Of a stretch of DNA of 37,595 bases, positions 1 through 6,294 are shown in pieces (position 1 is the stretch's first letter; each line of letters opens with the position of its first letter). Below the pieces are notes generated by a model, which saw only the letters and a program-made list of their open reading frames with translations, was not told where the DNA came from and did not search any database. Position numbers and translations under genes: made by a program. The DNA is taken from IMG/VR virus record IMGVR_UViG_3300032322_000605, positions 1-37,595 of that record; one strand, written 5' to 3'. Origin of the DNA: a virus.

Positions 1-27
1 GCCAAGGACGCTAGCAAGGCCGACTGA
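1..27 (+). CDS. 3' end of holin-like gene (complete copy at 37317-37499)
   Basis: The last eight codons and TGA of the small two-segment membrane protein, repeated here because the contig ends overlap. The full gene is described at 37317. Confidence 0.85.
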   Translation, partial: AKDASKAD

Positions 28-123
28 TGGCCTGGTTGTCACAACTCATTGCAGCCATCGTGGCCGAGGTACTGGCGCGATTTGGCGGCGACATTGGAAA
101 GGTAAAGGCAACCAATGCGAAGC
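1..123. repeat. Left copy of 123-bp terminal direct repeat
   Basis: These bases are identical to the last 123 bases of the window (37473-37595). Genes run through the join in frame: the holin-like gene at the right end finishes here with its TGA at 25-27, and the next gene starts at 27. The simplest reading is an assembler overlap from a circular map, that is, a genome that is circularly permuted or has redundant ends. The unit length is then 37,472 bp. The repeat is not necessarily the biological terminal repeat, because it lies inside coding sequence and its length looks like a k-mer overlap. Confidence 0.95.
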
Positions 124-197
124 AAGACAAGACTTTGCTGTCTCGCGCTGGCGAGCGTGTGCGTGACTGGATGCGCACGAGTCACGTTGGTAAGTGA
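27..197 (+). CDS. Small lysis-region protein, possible inner-membrane spanin subunit
   Basis: A 56-aa protein whose ATG overlaps the stop of the holin-like gene (TGATG), so translation is probably coupled. The N-terminal ~20 residues are hydrophobic or amphipathic (MAWLSQLIAAIVAEVLARF). The rest is charged and rich in Lys and Arg. The lipoprotein gene at 115 begins inside it in another frame and overlaps it by 83 bases. Such nesting is typical of Rz/Rz1 spanin pairs. The position just after a holin and before a lipoprotein supports a role in lysis. However, it is short for an i-spanin and lacks a long coiled coil, so the spanin call is inference. It could instead be an antiholin or an accessory membrane protein. 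Confidence 0.6.
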   Translation: MAWLSQLIAAIVAEVLARFGGDIGKVKATNAKQDKTLLSRAGERVRDWMRTSHVGK

Positions 198-348
198 AGG
201 CAGCCCGGTTCGCATTGGCCCTGCCTGCCAGGTGCGTGTTTACACGCTGACTGCTGACGGGTGGGAGCTTTCACCCAACACCGTCACGATCCCAGAGGGT
301 TGGTACTGCGTGCCACCCAGTTACGTCGAACAGCAAGACCCCAAATAA
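115..348 (+). CDS. Small lipoprotein, putative outer-membrane spanin (Rz1-like)
   Basis: A 77-aa protein with a clear bacterial lipoprotein signal. There is a positive N-terminus (MRSKTR), a hydrophobic stretch, then the lipobox VTGC with Cys20 as the expected lipid-modified residue. The mature part is about 58 residues with Pro and Cys and no second membrane segment. The start has an AAAGG site 7 bases upstream. It begins inside the preceding gene in a different frame, as Rz1-type o-spanins commonly do, and follows a holin-like gene. An o-spanin would sit in the outer membrane and help fuse it with the inner membrane in the last step of lysis. The lipoprotein call is firm. The spanin role rests on context. 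Confidence 0.7.
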   Translation: MRSKTRLCCLALASVCVTGCARVTLVSEGSPVRIGPACQVRVYTLTADGWELSPNTVTIPEGWYCVPPSYVEQQDPK

Positions 349-365
349 CGCTTTCCCGTGTTTGG

Positions 366-650
366 TCACTTTGCTTGCATTCGACGCAACAATCTGCCAG
401 CAACCATTGGGTCGAGTGATGTGCCACGCCTAGCCGGCATGGAGTGTTTGATGTTCAGAATGTTTCTCAACTCATCCGCAAACAGCACATCCCCTGACGC
501 TGTTAGGGTCAGCATTGTTCGCAGAGCATCGTGTACAGCTGCAATGTCTGTTGCAACGAGCGCGTGACCATGTGCGTGCATTTGTCCCTGCGCGCTCAGT
601 AGAACATCCATCAGATTTGGTGGTCTTGTAAGTTTCGGCATCCTTGCCAT
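366..650 (-). CDS. Hypothetical protein, last gene of the leftward cluster
   Basis: A 94-aa protein (start MARMPKLTRP) with no domain I recognise and no signal or membrane segment. The middle (about residues 15-65) looks helical. The frame is open up to 710, but the longer form would translate the intrinsic terminator at 661-696, so the ATG at 650 is preferred. A second ATG at 641 is possible. The gene lies downstream of that terminator, so it may be expressed only by read-through or from its own promoter. It runs toward the late lysis genes and ends 17 bases from the lipoprotein stop. Confidence 0.5.
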   Translation of the reverse strand: MARMPKLTRPPNLMDVLLSAQGQMHAHGHALVATDIAAVHDALRTMLTLTASGDVLFADELRNILNIKHSMPARRGTSLDPMVAGRLLRRMQAK

Positions 651-660
651 GCGCGGATAA

Positions 661-696
661 TATAAAAACCCCGACCTGACGGAAGCCAGGCCGGGG
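661..696 (-). terminator. Intrinsic terminator, leftward
   Basis: Read on the minus strand, a 10-bp stem (CCCCGGCCTG / CAGGTCGGGG) encloses an 8-base loop and is followed at once by TTTTTATA. The one imperfect pair is G-U in the leftward RNA but would be A-C in the rightward RNA, which fixes the direction. It begins 27 bases after the stop of the 164-aa gene (723-1217) and should end the main leftward transcript. Confidence 0.85.
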
Positions 697-722
697 CGCA
701 GGGAGAACATACCTCCCCGAGT

Positions 723-1217
723 CTACAGCGAGACAGTACGGTGGTCGCCAAAGATGTTTTGCACATCGGCGCTGGGCGACCAGCGCGCAACCCATGCTCC
801 ATCTGTGGATAGCCACGTTTCGTTTCCTGAACCATCAATCCGTGCGATGGCGTACATGATTTCGCTGGCTGCTCTGCACCCACGTCCAAGCATGTCCATT
901 TCCAATTCAATGGACTTTGCGATGATTGGACCCAAAGGAGAATCAGCCGTCACGATGTCCCGCCGCACGGATTCGATGTCTTGCATGGACAGCGTATGGA
1001 CTGTTCCATAATCGCTCTCACCTAGCATGATCCATGCGATGTGTGTGGCCTCCCACGGAACCTCTTGGTTATGCCATAAGACCGTGCGAGTTTGGGAAAT
1101 TGAAAGCGCCTGCGAGCCTTTTGAAACAACACGCATCTGCCCCTCTAGCCGGCGATTAAAACGGAACATCAGAATCGCCAATCCAACCAGTAGCGAAATG
1201 ATTATCCATTCAGTCAT
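723..1217 (-). CDS. Hypothetical membrane-anchored protein
   Basis: A 164-aa protein with one N-terminal membrane segment (about residues 4-19, EWIIISLLVGLAILMF), followed by Arg-rich residues. This is the usual sign of an N-in anchor with a cytoplasmic or periplasmic body. The soluble part (about 30-164) is not a family I recognise. The start has a GGGGGTGG site just upstream and overlaps the end of the preceding gene by 8 bases, so the two are probably co-translated. A terminator follows the stop. It belongs to a leftward cluster transcribed away from the replication genes. A role in host takeover or superinfection exclusion is possible but unsupported. Confidence 0.65.
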   Translation of the reverse strand: MTEWIIISLLVGLAILMFRFNRRLEGQMRVVSKGSQALSISQTRTVLWHNQEVPWEATHIAWIMLGESDYGTVHTLSMQDIESVRRDIVTADSPLGPIIAKSIELEMDMLGRGCRAASEIMYAIARIDGSGNETWLSTDGAWVARWSPSADVQNIFGDHRTVSL

Positions 1218-1548
1218 TGTCCACCCCCAACCTGGCGTCTACGGCTGCCAATAGTTCCCTGGCATCCAACAGCATTTGCTCGCTGCGTGGATGTGGGTTT
1301 TCGCCTAGAGCTGCATCCGCATCCGCCTGCACCTGGCAACGAATCACGTGCTGGTACACGATCACCCTGCACCGTGCGAGTAGGCGGTGCAGGATCTCCT
1401 CCTCAACCACGGCATTCTGTGATGCTTCGCGAAGTTGGTGAACTGTTGACGTGCTAACAAACTGAACAGATTTGAGATCGTTTCCGGCCGCAGGAAGAGT
1501 GGACAGAATGTCGGAGACGGTTTGTGTTGGGGTCATGGCACGAGCCAT
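1210..1548 (-). CDS. Hypothetical protein
   Basis: A 112-aa protein starting MARAMTPTQT. This start is chosen over an in-frame ATG at 1569 because it has a strong AAGGAG site 8 bases upstream. The body looks mainly helical, with a His/Cys-containing stretch around residues 60-80 (LLARCRVIVYQHVIRCQ). No family is recognised. The N-terminal coding region overlaps the end of the 44-aa membrane gene at 1533-1667, and the C-terminus overlaps the start of the next gene, so the four genes here read as one tightly packed operon. Confidence 0.65.
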   Translation of the reverse strand: MARAMTPTQTVSDILSTLPAAGNDLKSVQFVSTSTVHQLREASQNAVVEEEILHRLLARCRVIVYQHVIRCQVQADADAALGENPHPRSEQMLLDARELLAAVDARLGVDND

Positions 1549-1667
1549 TGTAGGAACTCCTTGCTCCATGCTCCCGCGAGGAAGCCCGCGATTGACAGGG
1601 CACCAAAGGCATAGCCGAGGTAAAAGTCAGTCAGACTCGGCTCACGAACAGGTTGTGGCTTATTCAC
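1533..1667 (-). CDS. Very small membrane protein, translationally coupled
   Basis: A 44-aa reading frame starting with GTG at 1667 and ending with TGA at 1533-1535. Its GTG overlaps the stop codon of the upstream gene as GTGA, a standard coupling arrangement. The product begins MNKPQPVREP and has one hydrophobic, Gly/Ala-rich segment (about residues 15-34, FYLGYAFGALSIAGFLAGAW), so it should be a single-pass inner-membrane peptide. It fills what would otherwise be the only gap in the leftward operon. The function is unknown. Confidence 0.6.
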   Translation of the reverse strand: MNKPQPVREPSLTDFYLGYAFGALSIAGFLAGAWSKEFLQWLVP

Positions 1668-1882
1668 TCGCGACCCTCCGGATAGAGGTCCGCAAACATG
1701 TTGTGAAACAAACGCGATGCCTGTGGGCGCGGATTCAAATTGCGAGCGATCACGCGCTCAATTTGCGACGCCATATCGGCCGAGTCGCCAGACTCATTCA
1801 TGCAGATCAACCGCATGCTGTCGCGAACGAACGTGGCCTCGGACTCTGTGAGATGAACAACGACAAACTTTGACTGTGACAT
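1664..1882 (-). CDS. Hypothetical small protein
   Basis: A 72-aa protein starting MSQSKFVVVH. The ATG at 1882 has AGGAGA about 7 bases upstream, which decides against longer in-frame starts. The N-terminus looks like a short beta strand (KFVVVHLTESEA) followed by helices. The sequence is soluble and the family is not recognised. It is second in the leftward operon, after the sigma-like HTH gene, and its stop overlaps the GTG of the 44-aa membrane protein. Confidence 0.65.
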   Translation of the reverse strand: MSQSKFVVVHLTESEATFVRDSMRLICMNESGDSADMASQIERVIARNLNPRPQASRLFHNMFADLYPEGRE

Positions 1883-1939
1883 GTGTGTTCTCCTGAAACG
1901 GGTTGTGTGCCAGCACCGTGCTGGCGGGGATGTCATCGG

Positions 1940-2161
1940 TCAGCTACGCGACGGACCTTTACGAAATTCGGTGCGATACCCAAACAGGGCTTTGCCGAGT
2001 TTTTGAATTGCACTTGTGTGATGAAACATCGCCTGCTCCATGGTCAAACCCATGATTTCTGCACATTCCTCCAGTGATCGGATTGGCTCCGCCGGCCGCA
2101 GGCGCATTTCTCCGTCGCGCTGCTTCTTGGCCTGGGTGCGGTCAACAATGCGAATTCTCAT
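1940..2161 (-). CDS. Sigma-region-4-like helix-turn-helix protein
   Basis: A 73-aa protein (start [10 protein letters not shown]). Residues 29-59 match the shape of sigma-70 region 4 / LuxR-type helix-turn-helix: [20 protein letters not shown] then [10 protein letters not shown]. This follows the pattern of sigma factors, a first helix, a turn with Gly, a recognition helix, and a final (R/K)KL segment. The N-terminus is basic. It is first in the leftward operon and faces a divergent control region. No Shine-Dalgarno site is present, but a TTGACA/TACATT promoter ends six bases before this ATG, suggesting a leaderless message. It may be a regulator of the early switch or a sigma-like factor for the late genes. 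The HTH call is good; the role is inferred. Confidence 0.7.
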   Translation of the reverse strand: MRIRIVDRTQAKKQRDGEMRLRPAEPIRSLEECAEIMGLTMEQAMFHHTSAIQKLGKALFGYRTEFRKGPSRS

Positions 2162-2167
2162 ATCTGC

Positions 2168-2195
2168 AATGTACATGGATAACACGCAATGTCAA
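2168..2195 (-). promoter_or_regulatory. Leftward promoter, probably leaderless
   Basis: On the minus strand, TTGACA (2195-2190) is followed after 16 bases by TACATT (2173-2168). The -35 box is consensus and the -10 box matches at four of six positions. The box ends six bases before the ATG at 2161, so the predicted start of transcription is the A of that ATG. Confidence 0.6.
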
Positions 2196-2207
2196 CATCA
2201 TCCATGT
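2173..2207. promoter_or_regulatory. Candidate operator: inverted repeat over leftward promoter
   Basis: ACATGGAT at 2173-2180 and ATCCATGT at 2200-2207 form a perfect 8-bp inverted repeat with a 19-base centre containing the leftward -35 box. The centre-to-centre distance of 27 bases would suit two half-sites or two dimers. The sequence features are visible; binding is inferred. Confidence 0.45.
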
Positions 2208-2227
2208 GCAATGCTGCGTGACACATA

Positions 2228-2255
2228 TTGGACGCATACACTTTGCATTTATAAA
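2228..2255 (+). promoter_or_regulatory. Rightward early promoter
   Basis: TTGGAC (2228-2233), a 16-base spacer, then TATAAA (2250-2255), followed by an AT-rich base. This is a good sigma-70-type match and the best one upstream of the rightward operon. Transcription would start near 2262 and give a leader of about 90 bases before the annealing-protein gene at 2353. Confidence 0.6.
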
Positions 2256-2352
2256 TCCATGCAGAATGTGTACGGAACCCCTTGCGCTTGTGCCGATACG
2301 CTGTATTGTGATGCAGCCAAGCCGCGTCGGCGAGGCACAACAGGAGAACACC

Positions 2353-3432
2353 ATGACAATTGCGAAGATGGATAGTGACACGTTGGGGCTGATTGCCCGC
2401 ACCGTGGCGAAGGGCTGCTCTGCGGATGAGCTGTCCCTGTTTGGTCAAATTTGCCAGCGCACTGGGCTTGATCCGTTCGCCCGTCAGATTTACGCGGTGA
2501 AGCGTTGGGATAGCCGCGAGAAGCGTGAGGTCATGCAGACACAGGTCAGCATCGACGGAGCGCGGTTGACCGCGCAGCGCAGCGGCGAATACGCCGGCCA
2601 GGCCGGACCGTTTTGGTGCGGCGATGACGGGGTTTGGAAGGACGTGTGGCTGTCGCCTGTCCCGCCAGTTGCGGCGAAGGTCGGCGTCTATCGACGCGGA
2701 TTCAGCGAGGCGCTTTGGGCGGTAGCTCTGTGGCGCGAGTACGCGCAGAAGGGCAAGGAAGGCCAACTGATCGGAATGTGGCCGAAGATGCCGAGCCTGA
2801 TGCTGGCGAAGTGCGCCGAGATGTTGAGCCTGCGGAAGGCATTCCCGGCGGAACTGTCGGGCCTTTACACGGCTGAGGAGATGGGCCAGGCAGACAACGA
2901 ACTGCCGATTCCGACGCCAGCGGTTGCTACCAAGCAGCCGGCCAAGCCAGAACCAATTCTGGTTACAGTTGTTGATAACTCTACCACAATTGCACCGAAG
3001 CCCGTTCAGGCGCAGCAGGATGCCCAGCAAGACATTCCTGCTCCCAAGACTACCAAGACCCAGGCCAAGGCCACGGAACGCGCCACAGCGGCTCCTAGCG
3101 CATTTGGCGAGGTGTTGGCATCTCGGCCGCCAAAGGATTGCGCGTGGCGTGGCGGGTTGACCATCAGGCGAGTCGGACAGGGTAAGCCCACAACAAAGGG
3201 GTCGAACCGCTACCCCATCCTGCTGGATGTTGGTGGTACAGAGCAGTGGGCTTCCTGCTTCGATGACCGCGTGATGCAAGCAGCGCAGGATGCCCTGGGC
3301 GGTCAGGCCGTCTCGGGGTTCGTGCAGGAGGGCCAGTATGGCTGGACTTTGTACGGCATCCGAACCGTGTTAGAATCCATTGAACAGCAGGCCGCGCCAG
3401 TCGCGGTTGAGGAAGACCACATTCCGTTCTGA
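2353..3432 (+). CDS. bet: Single-strand annealing recombinase, phage Bet/RecT family, with SSB-like C-terminal tip
   Basis: A 359-aa protein. The start ATG is preceded by AGGAGA. Residues 1-~185 are a typical Bet domain: a D-L repeat-containing N-terminus, then [20 protein letters not shown], the SIDGAR segment, and the region [20 protein letters not shown] before GLYTAEEM. These proteins anneal complementary single strands during phage recombination and end repair. A low-complexity Pro/Gln/Thr linker (about 190-250) joins a second domain (about 255-345) that I cannot name, and the protein ends in EEDHIPF. That acidic tail ending in IPF resembles the protein-binding tip of bacterial SSB. Lambda Bet is 261 aa, so about 100 residues are extra. 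No lambda-type exonuclease partner is seen next to it. Confidence 0.88.
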   Translation: MTIAKMDSDTLGLIARTVAKGCSADELSLFGQICQRTGLDPFARQIYAVKRWDSREKREVMQTQVSIDGARLTAQRSGEYAGQAGPFWCGDDGVWKDVWLSPVPPVAAKVGVYRRGFSEALWAVALWREYAQKGKEGQLIGMWPKMPSLMLAKCAEMLSLRKAFPAELSGLYTAEEMGQADNELPIPTPAVATKQPAKPEPILVTVVDNSTTIAPKPVQAQQDAQQDIPAPKTTKTQAKATERATAAPSAFGEVLASRPPKDCAWRGGLTIRRVGQGKPTTKGSNRYPILLDVGGTEQWASCFDDRVMQAAQDALGGQAVSGFVQEGQYGWTLYGIRTVLESIEQQAAPVAVEEDHIPF

Positions 3433-3444
3433 CCCCCCGGAAAG

Positions 3445-3479
3445 CCCCCGGCGTGAGCGAAAGTTCCGCCGGGGGTTTT
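3445..3479 (+). terminator. Intrinsic terminator after the annealing-protein gene
   Basis: A perfect 9-bp GC stem, CCCCCGGCG (3445-3453) and CGCCGGGGG (3467-3475), is followed by TTTTA. The U tract is short, so termination is probably partial. No promoter is obvious between it and the next genes of the same orientation, so it more likely lowers downstream expression than ends the operon. Confidence 0.75.
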
Positions 3480-3499
3480 ACCAACACAGGAGATCAACC

Positions 3500-3637
3500 A
3501 TGAGCAATTACCCACCAGGATTTGATGCTGAGTATTGGTTTGGCGATGACGAGGAACCGGAGGCAGAGGAAATTGATTGCGAGCCGGAACCGCTAGATGA
3601 ACCAGAACCCGATCCGTTTCCACGAGAAGAACCCTGA
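3500..3637 (+). CDS. Very acidic small protein
   Basis: A 45-aa protein starting MSNYPPGFDA, with an AGGAG site upstream. Beyond residue 15 it is almost entirely Glu, Asp and Pro (for example EPEPLDEPEPDPF), with no fold expected. Its charge resembles small phage DNA-mimic proteins or disordered partners, but no family is recognised. It sits between the terminator and the Gp157-like gene, 12 bases before the latter. Confidence 0.6.
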   Translation: MSNYPPGFDAEYWFGDDEEPEAEEIDCEPEPLDEPEPDPFPREEP

Positions 3638-3649
3638 AAGGACAACAAC

Positions 3650-4165
3650 ATGAAAAGTCTTACACGAGTACACGAAGCGACAGCGGCGGCGCAGGAACTA
3701 GAGGAAATGCTGCTTGATAGCAGCGGCGAGTTGACAGAGGAAATGGAAGGCCAGTTTGCGATCCTCACGCAACAGGCTGAAAGTTTTCCTGCTGCAATTG
3801 ATGACGTGTTGGCGCTGGTGCGCGATATTGAGATTCGGGCCGAAGCTCGCAAGGCCGAGGCCAAGCGCATCGCAGACCGCGCACGGCGTGACGAGGCCGT
3901 GGCTGCCTGGTTCAAAAACCAGGTGCTTCGCGTGATGCAGAGTGAGGGCATGAAGAAAGTGGAAACCACGCGGTTCCGTGCAACGGTTGCGATGCCTGGT
4001 GGAAAGCCTGCGCTAGAGTTGATTGGAGATGTTCCACCGGAGTATGTGGAGCAGGAGATCATTCATGTAACAGATAAGGACAAGATCCGCACCGAACTGG
4101 AGAGCGGAAAGGTTCTTCCATTTGCACGATTGGTTGAGAAGCAACCCTATTTGAGGATTTCCTGA
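3650..4165 (+). CDS. Gp157-like phage protein
   Basis: A 171-aa protein of the siphovirus Gp157 type. Residues 1-~65 are helical, with many Glu and Ala (ELEEMLLDSSGELTEEMEGQ). Residues ~65-95 form a coiled coil (EARKAEAKRIADRARRDEAV), then AAWFKNQVLRVMQSEGMKKVET, and a C-terminal beta-rich part with the typical TRFRATVAMPGGKPALEL and VPPEYVEQ. This family is widely linked to phage recombination genes and its biochemical role is not settled. Its place directly after the annealing protein fits that. The stop overlaps the next start (TGATG). Confidence 0.85.
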   Translation: MKSLTRVHEATAAAQELEEMLLDSSGELTEEMEGQFAILTQQAESFPAAIDDVLALVRDIEIRAEARKAEAKRIADRARRDEAVAAWFKNQVLRVMQSEGMKKVETTRFRATVAMPGGKPALELIGDVPPEYVEQEIIHVTDKDKIRTELESGKVLPFARLVEKQPYLRIS

Positions 4166-4473
4166 TGTACGCCAAAGACGCAGCACTAAAGGGCATTCAA
4201 AATGCGCTGGCCGCACGAGGTTTCAGGTGGCCTGAGAAGGGCAAGAAGGACAAGGACAGCGTTGTTGCGCGCCTCATGGCATTCGACGCGCTGCACAACC
4301 TAACCGGCCTGTCGCGTAGCGCAATTTCAATGTTGGTCAGCAACAGCCCCAGCAACACCACAAACATGATTCAGCGCGTGGAGCGGTGTTACCGAACGCC
4401 AATTGACAGGGCGAACTGGATTGTGCAGGCCCGAGCAGCGATTGATGCTGTGCTTTCACAGGAGGCAACATGA
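4165..4473 (+). CDS. Hypothetical protein, possible DNA-binding
   Basis: A 102-aa basic protein (MYAKDAALKG) starting in the stop codon of the Gp157-like gene. It looks all-helical. The segment LTGLSRSAISMLVSN (about residues 49-63) could be a helix-turn-helix, but the match is weak. No family is recognised. It lies in a run of overlapping early genes and its end overlaps the next start by 4 bases, so it is almost certainly translated. Confidence 0.6.
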   Translation: MYAKDAALKGIQNALAARGFRWPEKGKKDKDSVVARLMAFDALHNLTGLSRSAISMLVSNSPSNTTNMIQRVERCYRTPIDRANWIVQARAAIDAVLSQEAT

Positions 4474-4784
4474 ACCTTTTCGATGCAGCAGGGGCAGAGA
4501 GACTGAAGTTGCATGGCAAGGCTGTTGCAGCACAATCACGATCCGAGTTGTTGGGATTGGCGCGTGTGTATGCGTTGATGCTCGTCCGTCGCAACGGCAC
4601 GGTCCATGCCGACGATGTCGCTGGAGCGATGGCGAATGACGGATTGAATTACGCTGACCTTGGAAACGCGGCCGGCAGCGTGTTTGACTGTTCATTCCAA
4701 TGGACTGGTCAGGTCATTCGCAGCTTGAGACCATCCACGCACGGCAGGGTTGTTCGCGTTTGGAGGTTGAAATGCGATACCTGA
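4470..4784 (+). CDS. Hypothetical protein, possible winged-helix fold
   Basis: A 104-aa protein (MNLFDAAGAE) in a run of coupled genes. After two helices, residues 45-100 (NGTVHADDVAGAMANDGL, then NAAGSVFD and a final HGRVVRVWRLK) read like a winged helix: three helices and a beta hairpin. Small proteins with this ending often precede phage methyltransferase genes. The last 13 bases overlap the start of the methyltransferase gene. DNA binding is an inference. Confidence 0.6.
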   Translation: MNLFDAAGAERLKLHGKAVAAQSRSELLGLARVYALMLVRRNGTVHADDVAGAMANDGLNYADLGNAAGSVFDCSFQWTGQVIRSLRPSTHGRVVRVWRLKCDT

Positions 4785-6274
4785 GCGTATGCAGTGGCAT
4801 TGAAGCGGCCACCGTTGCGTGGCATGGCCTGGGTTGGACCCCGGTCGGATTCAGCGAGATCGAACCATTCCCAAGCGCGGTACTCGCGCATCACTATCCC
4901 AACGTTCCAAATTTCGGAGACATGACTCAACATGCAACCTGGCCAATCGAACCCGAAACCATTGATGTCCTTGTGGGGGGAACCCCTTGTCAAAGCTTCA
5001 GCGTTGCCGGCCTCCGAGCAGGACTCGCAGACCCACGCGGAGGACTCATGCTTACCTATCTTGAGATCGCTCGGCGTTTACGGCCTAGATGGATTGTTTG
5101 GGAAAATGTCCCCGGTGTCTTGTCATCGAACGGAGGACGGGATTTTGGTTCCTTCCTTGGAGCGTTGGGGGAACTGGGGTATGGGTGGGCCTACCGGGTC
5201 TTGGACGCTCAATGGGTGCGAACACAACGGCACCCACGCGCCGTGCCGCAGCGCCGGCGACGTGTGTTCGTTGTCGGATGTCTTGGAAACGCAAATGCTG
5301 CCGCCCAGGTTCTCTTTGAGTCCGAAAGCGTGCAGCGGGATTCTTCGACGCGCCGAGCGAAGGGGCAAGGCGTTGCCGCCGATGCTGAAGGCGGCGCTAC
5401 AAGCGGCGGCTGGATGCCAAACAACCCAGGAGTCGTGAGCAGCGTTTGCACCAAATGGTCAAAAGGAACAGGCGGGCCGAGTGGTTCAGAGCATTTCAAT
5501 TTGGTCGCACAGCCCATCGGCTACCGCTGGCAGAACAACGAAACAGGATTGGTTCAGGATGGGACTGCGCCGTCGTGTAGAGCTTCAACAGGTAGCAGCG
5601 GCTTCCATGAGATGAATCACCCAGTCGTGTTGCAGCCATTCACCAAAGCCAAGCGCGCCCAGTCCAACACCGATGACGAGACATGGGTTGATGGTCAAGT
5701 GAACCCGACGCTCTCGCTGTTCGATCAGGGTGATACGCGAGCGACTACGGTAGCGGTGGCGTTCCACCCGTTGCAAGACCCGATCAGCAGCACGGACGGA
5801 TCAACGCATTGCATGGGAACTAGAGGATCGCAAGGCCACGCCAGCATTGCGGTGGCGTTCAAGTCTGGGCAAAGCGCGGCGGCACGGACAATTGGCGCAC
5901 AAGAAGAAGTTGCCTGCACGGTTGAAGCTGGAGGTGGAGGCAACAACAAGCAGGCGGTGGCGGTTGGTGTGGCTCCAACATTGACAGCACACAACGACCC
6001 GTCAAGGTCGCCACAAAGTGCAGAAGTCACGCAACAGGTTGCTGCGGTTCATGCGGCATCGATGACCGTGCGCCGCTTGACCCCTCGCGAATGCGAGCGG
6101 CTTCAGGGATTCCCGGATGAATGGACGCTCATCCCGTGGCGCGGAAAGCCCGCAGACCAATGCCCCGATGGCCCGCGTTACAAGGCGCTCGGAAACAGTA
6201 TGGCTGTTAATTGCATGGAATGGATCGGCGAGCGGATTGATATGATCGAAAAGCGAAACAGCCCCGGCGTGTAA
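4772..6274 (+). CDS. dcm: DNA cytosine-5 methyltransferase (Dcm type)
   Basis: A 500-aa protein. The start MRYLSVCSGI is set by GGAGG just upstream and by motif I, which begins at once (SVCSGIEAATVAWHGLGW). Motif IV is TPCQSFS with the catalytic Cys73. Motif VI is WENVPG with Glu111. Motif VIII is QRRRRVFVVG. The C-terminal motifs are RRLTPRECERLQGFPDEW and ALGNSMAV. These enzymes transfer a methyl group from S-adenosylmethionine to C5 of cytosine. Between motifs VIII and IX there are about 225 residues, a long target-recognition region rich in Gly, Ser and Thr. No restriction enzyme is nearby, so it is probably a protective phage enzyme against host restriction. The target site cannot be read. 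Confidence 0.95.
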   Translation: MRYLSVCSGIEAATVAWHGLGWTPVGFSEIEPFPSAVLAHHYPNVPNFGDMTQHATWPIEPETIDVLVGGTPCQSFSVAGLRAGLADPRGGLMLTYLEIARRLRPRWIVWENVPGVLSSNGGRDFGSFLGALGELGYGWAYRVLDAQWVRTQRHPRAVPQRRRRVFVVGCLGNANAAAQVLFESESVQRDSSTRRAKGQGVAADAEGGATSGGWMPNNPGVVSSVCTKWSKGTGGPSGSEHFNLVAQPIGYRWQNNETGLVQDGTAPSCRASTGSSGFHEMNHPVVLQPFTKAKRAQSNTDDETWVDGQVNPTLSLFDQGDTRATTVAVAFHPLQDPISSTDGSTHCMGTRGSQGHASIAVAFKSGQSAAARTIGAQEEVACTVEAGGGGNNKQAVAVGVAPTLTAHNDPSRSPQSAEVTQQVAAVHAASMTVRRLTPRECERLQGFPDEWTLIPWRGKPADQCPDGPRYKALGNSMAVNCMEWIGERIDMIEKRNSPGV

Positions 6275-6294
6275 CCGGGGCGGTTTCTAAACCG
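6261..6294 (+). other. Two stacked hairpins at the end of the methyltransferase gene
   Basis: GCCCCGG (6261-6267) pairs with CCGGGGC (6275-6281), enclosing the stop codon in the loop. It is followed at once by CGGTTT-CT-AAACCG (6281-6294), a perfect small inverted repeat. There is no U tract, so this is not a standard terminator. It may be a stability or processing element, or a weak pause site, before the next gene. Confidence 0.5.

Larger units (their letters stand above)
2162..2352. promoter_or_regulatory. Divergent control region between leftward operon and recombination/replication operon
   Basis: These 191 non-coding bases separate the two divergent transcription units. They hold one sigma-70-like promoter on each strand, an 8-bp inverted repeat (ACATGGAT 2173-2180 / ATCCATGT 2200-2207), and three GCAATG words at 2166, 2186 and 2208, spaced about two helical turns apart. 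A further ATCCATG lies at about 2255. The arrangement resembles a phage operator region, with the repeats lying on the leftward promoter. Confidence 0.7.

Noticed and set aside
349-365. A bidirectional terminator between the lipoprotein gene and the converging gene
   Set aside because: Only a weak CCAAA/TTTGG pairing exists in this 17-base gap, with no GC stem and no U run.
1472-1873. A 133-codon plus-strand frame in the leftward operon
   Set aside because: The opposite strand carries four tightly coupled genes with ribosome sites; this frame has none.
2158-3279. A 373-codon open frame on the minus strand across the annealing-protein gene
   Set aside because: It mirrors the Bet gene, runs through the divergent promoters and has no family-like segment.
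5320-6060. A frameshift or broken methyltransferase because of the long variable middle
   Set aside because: The frame is open from motif I to the last motif and all catalytic blocks are present. The long middle is the target-recognition region.
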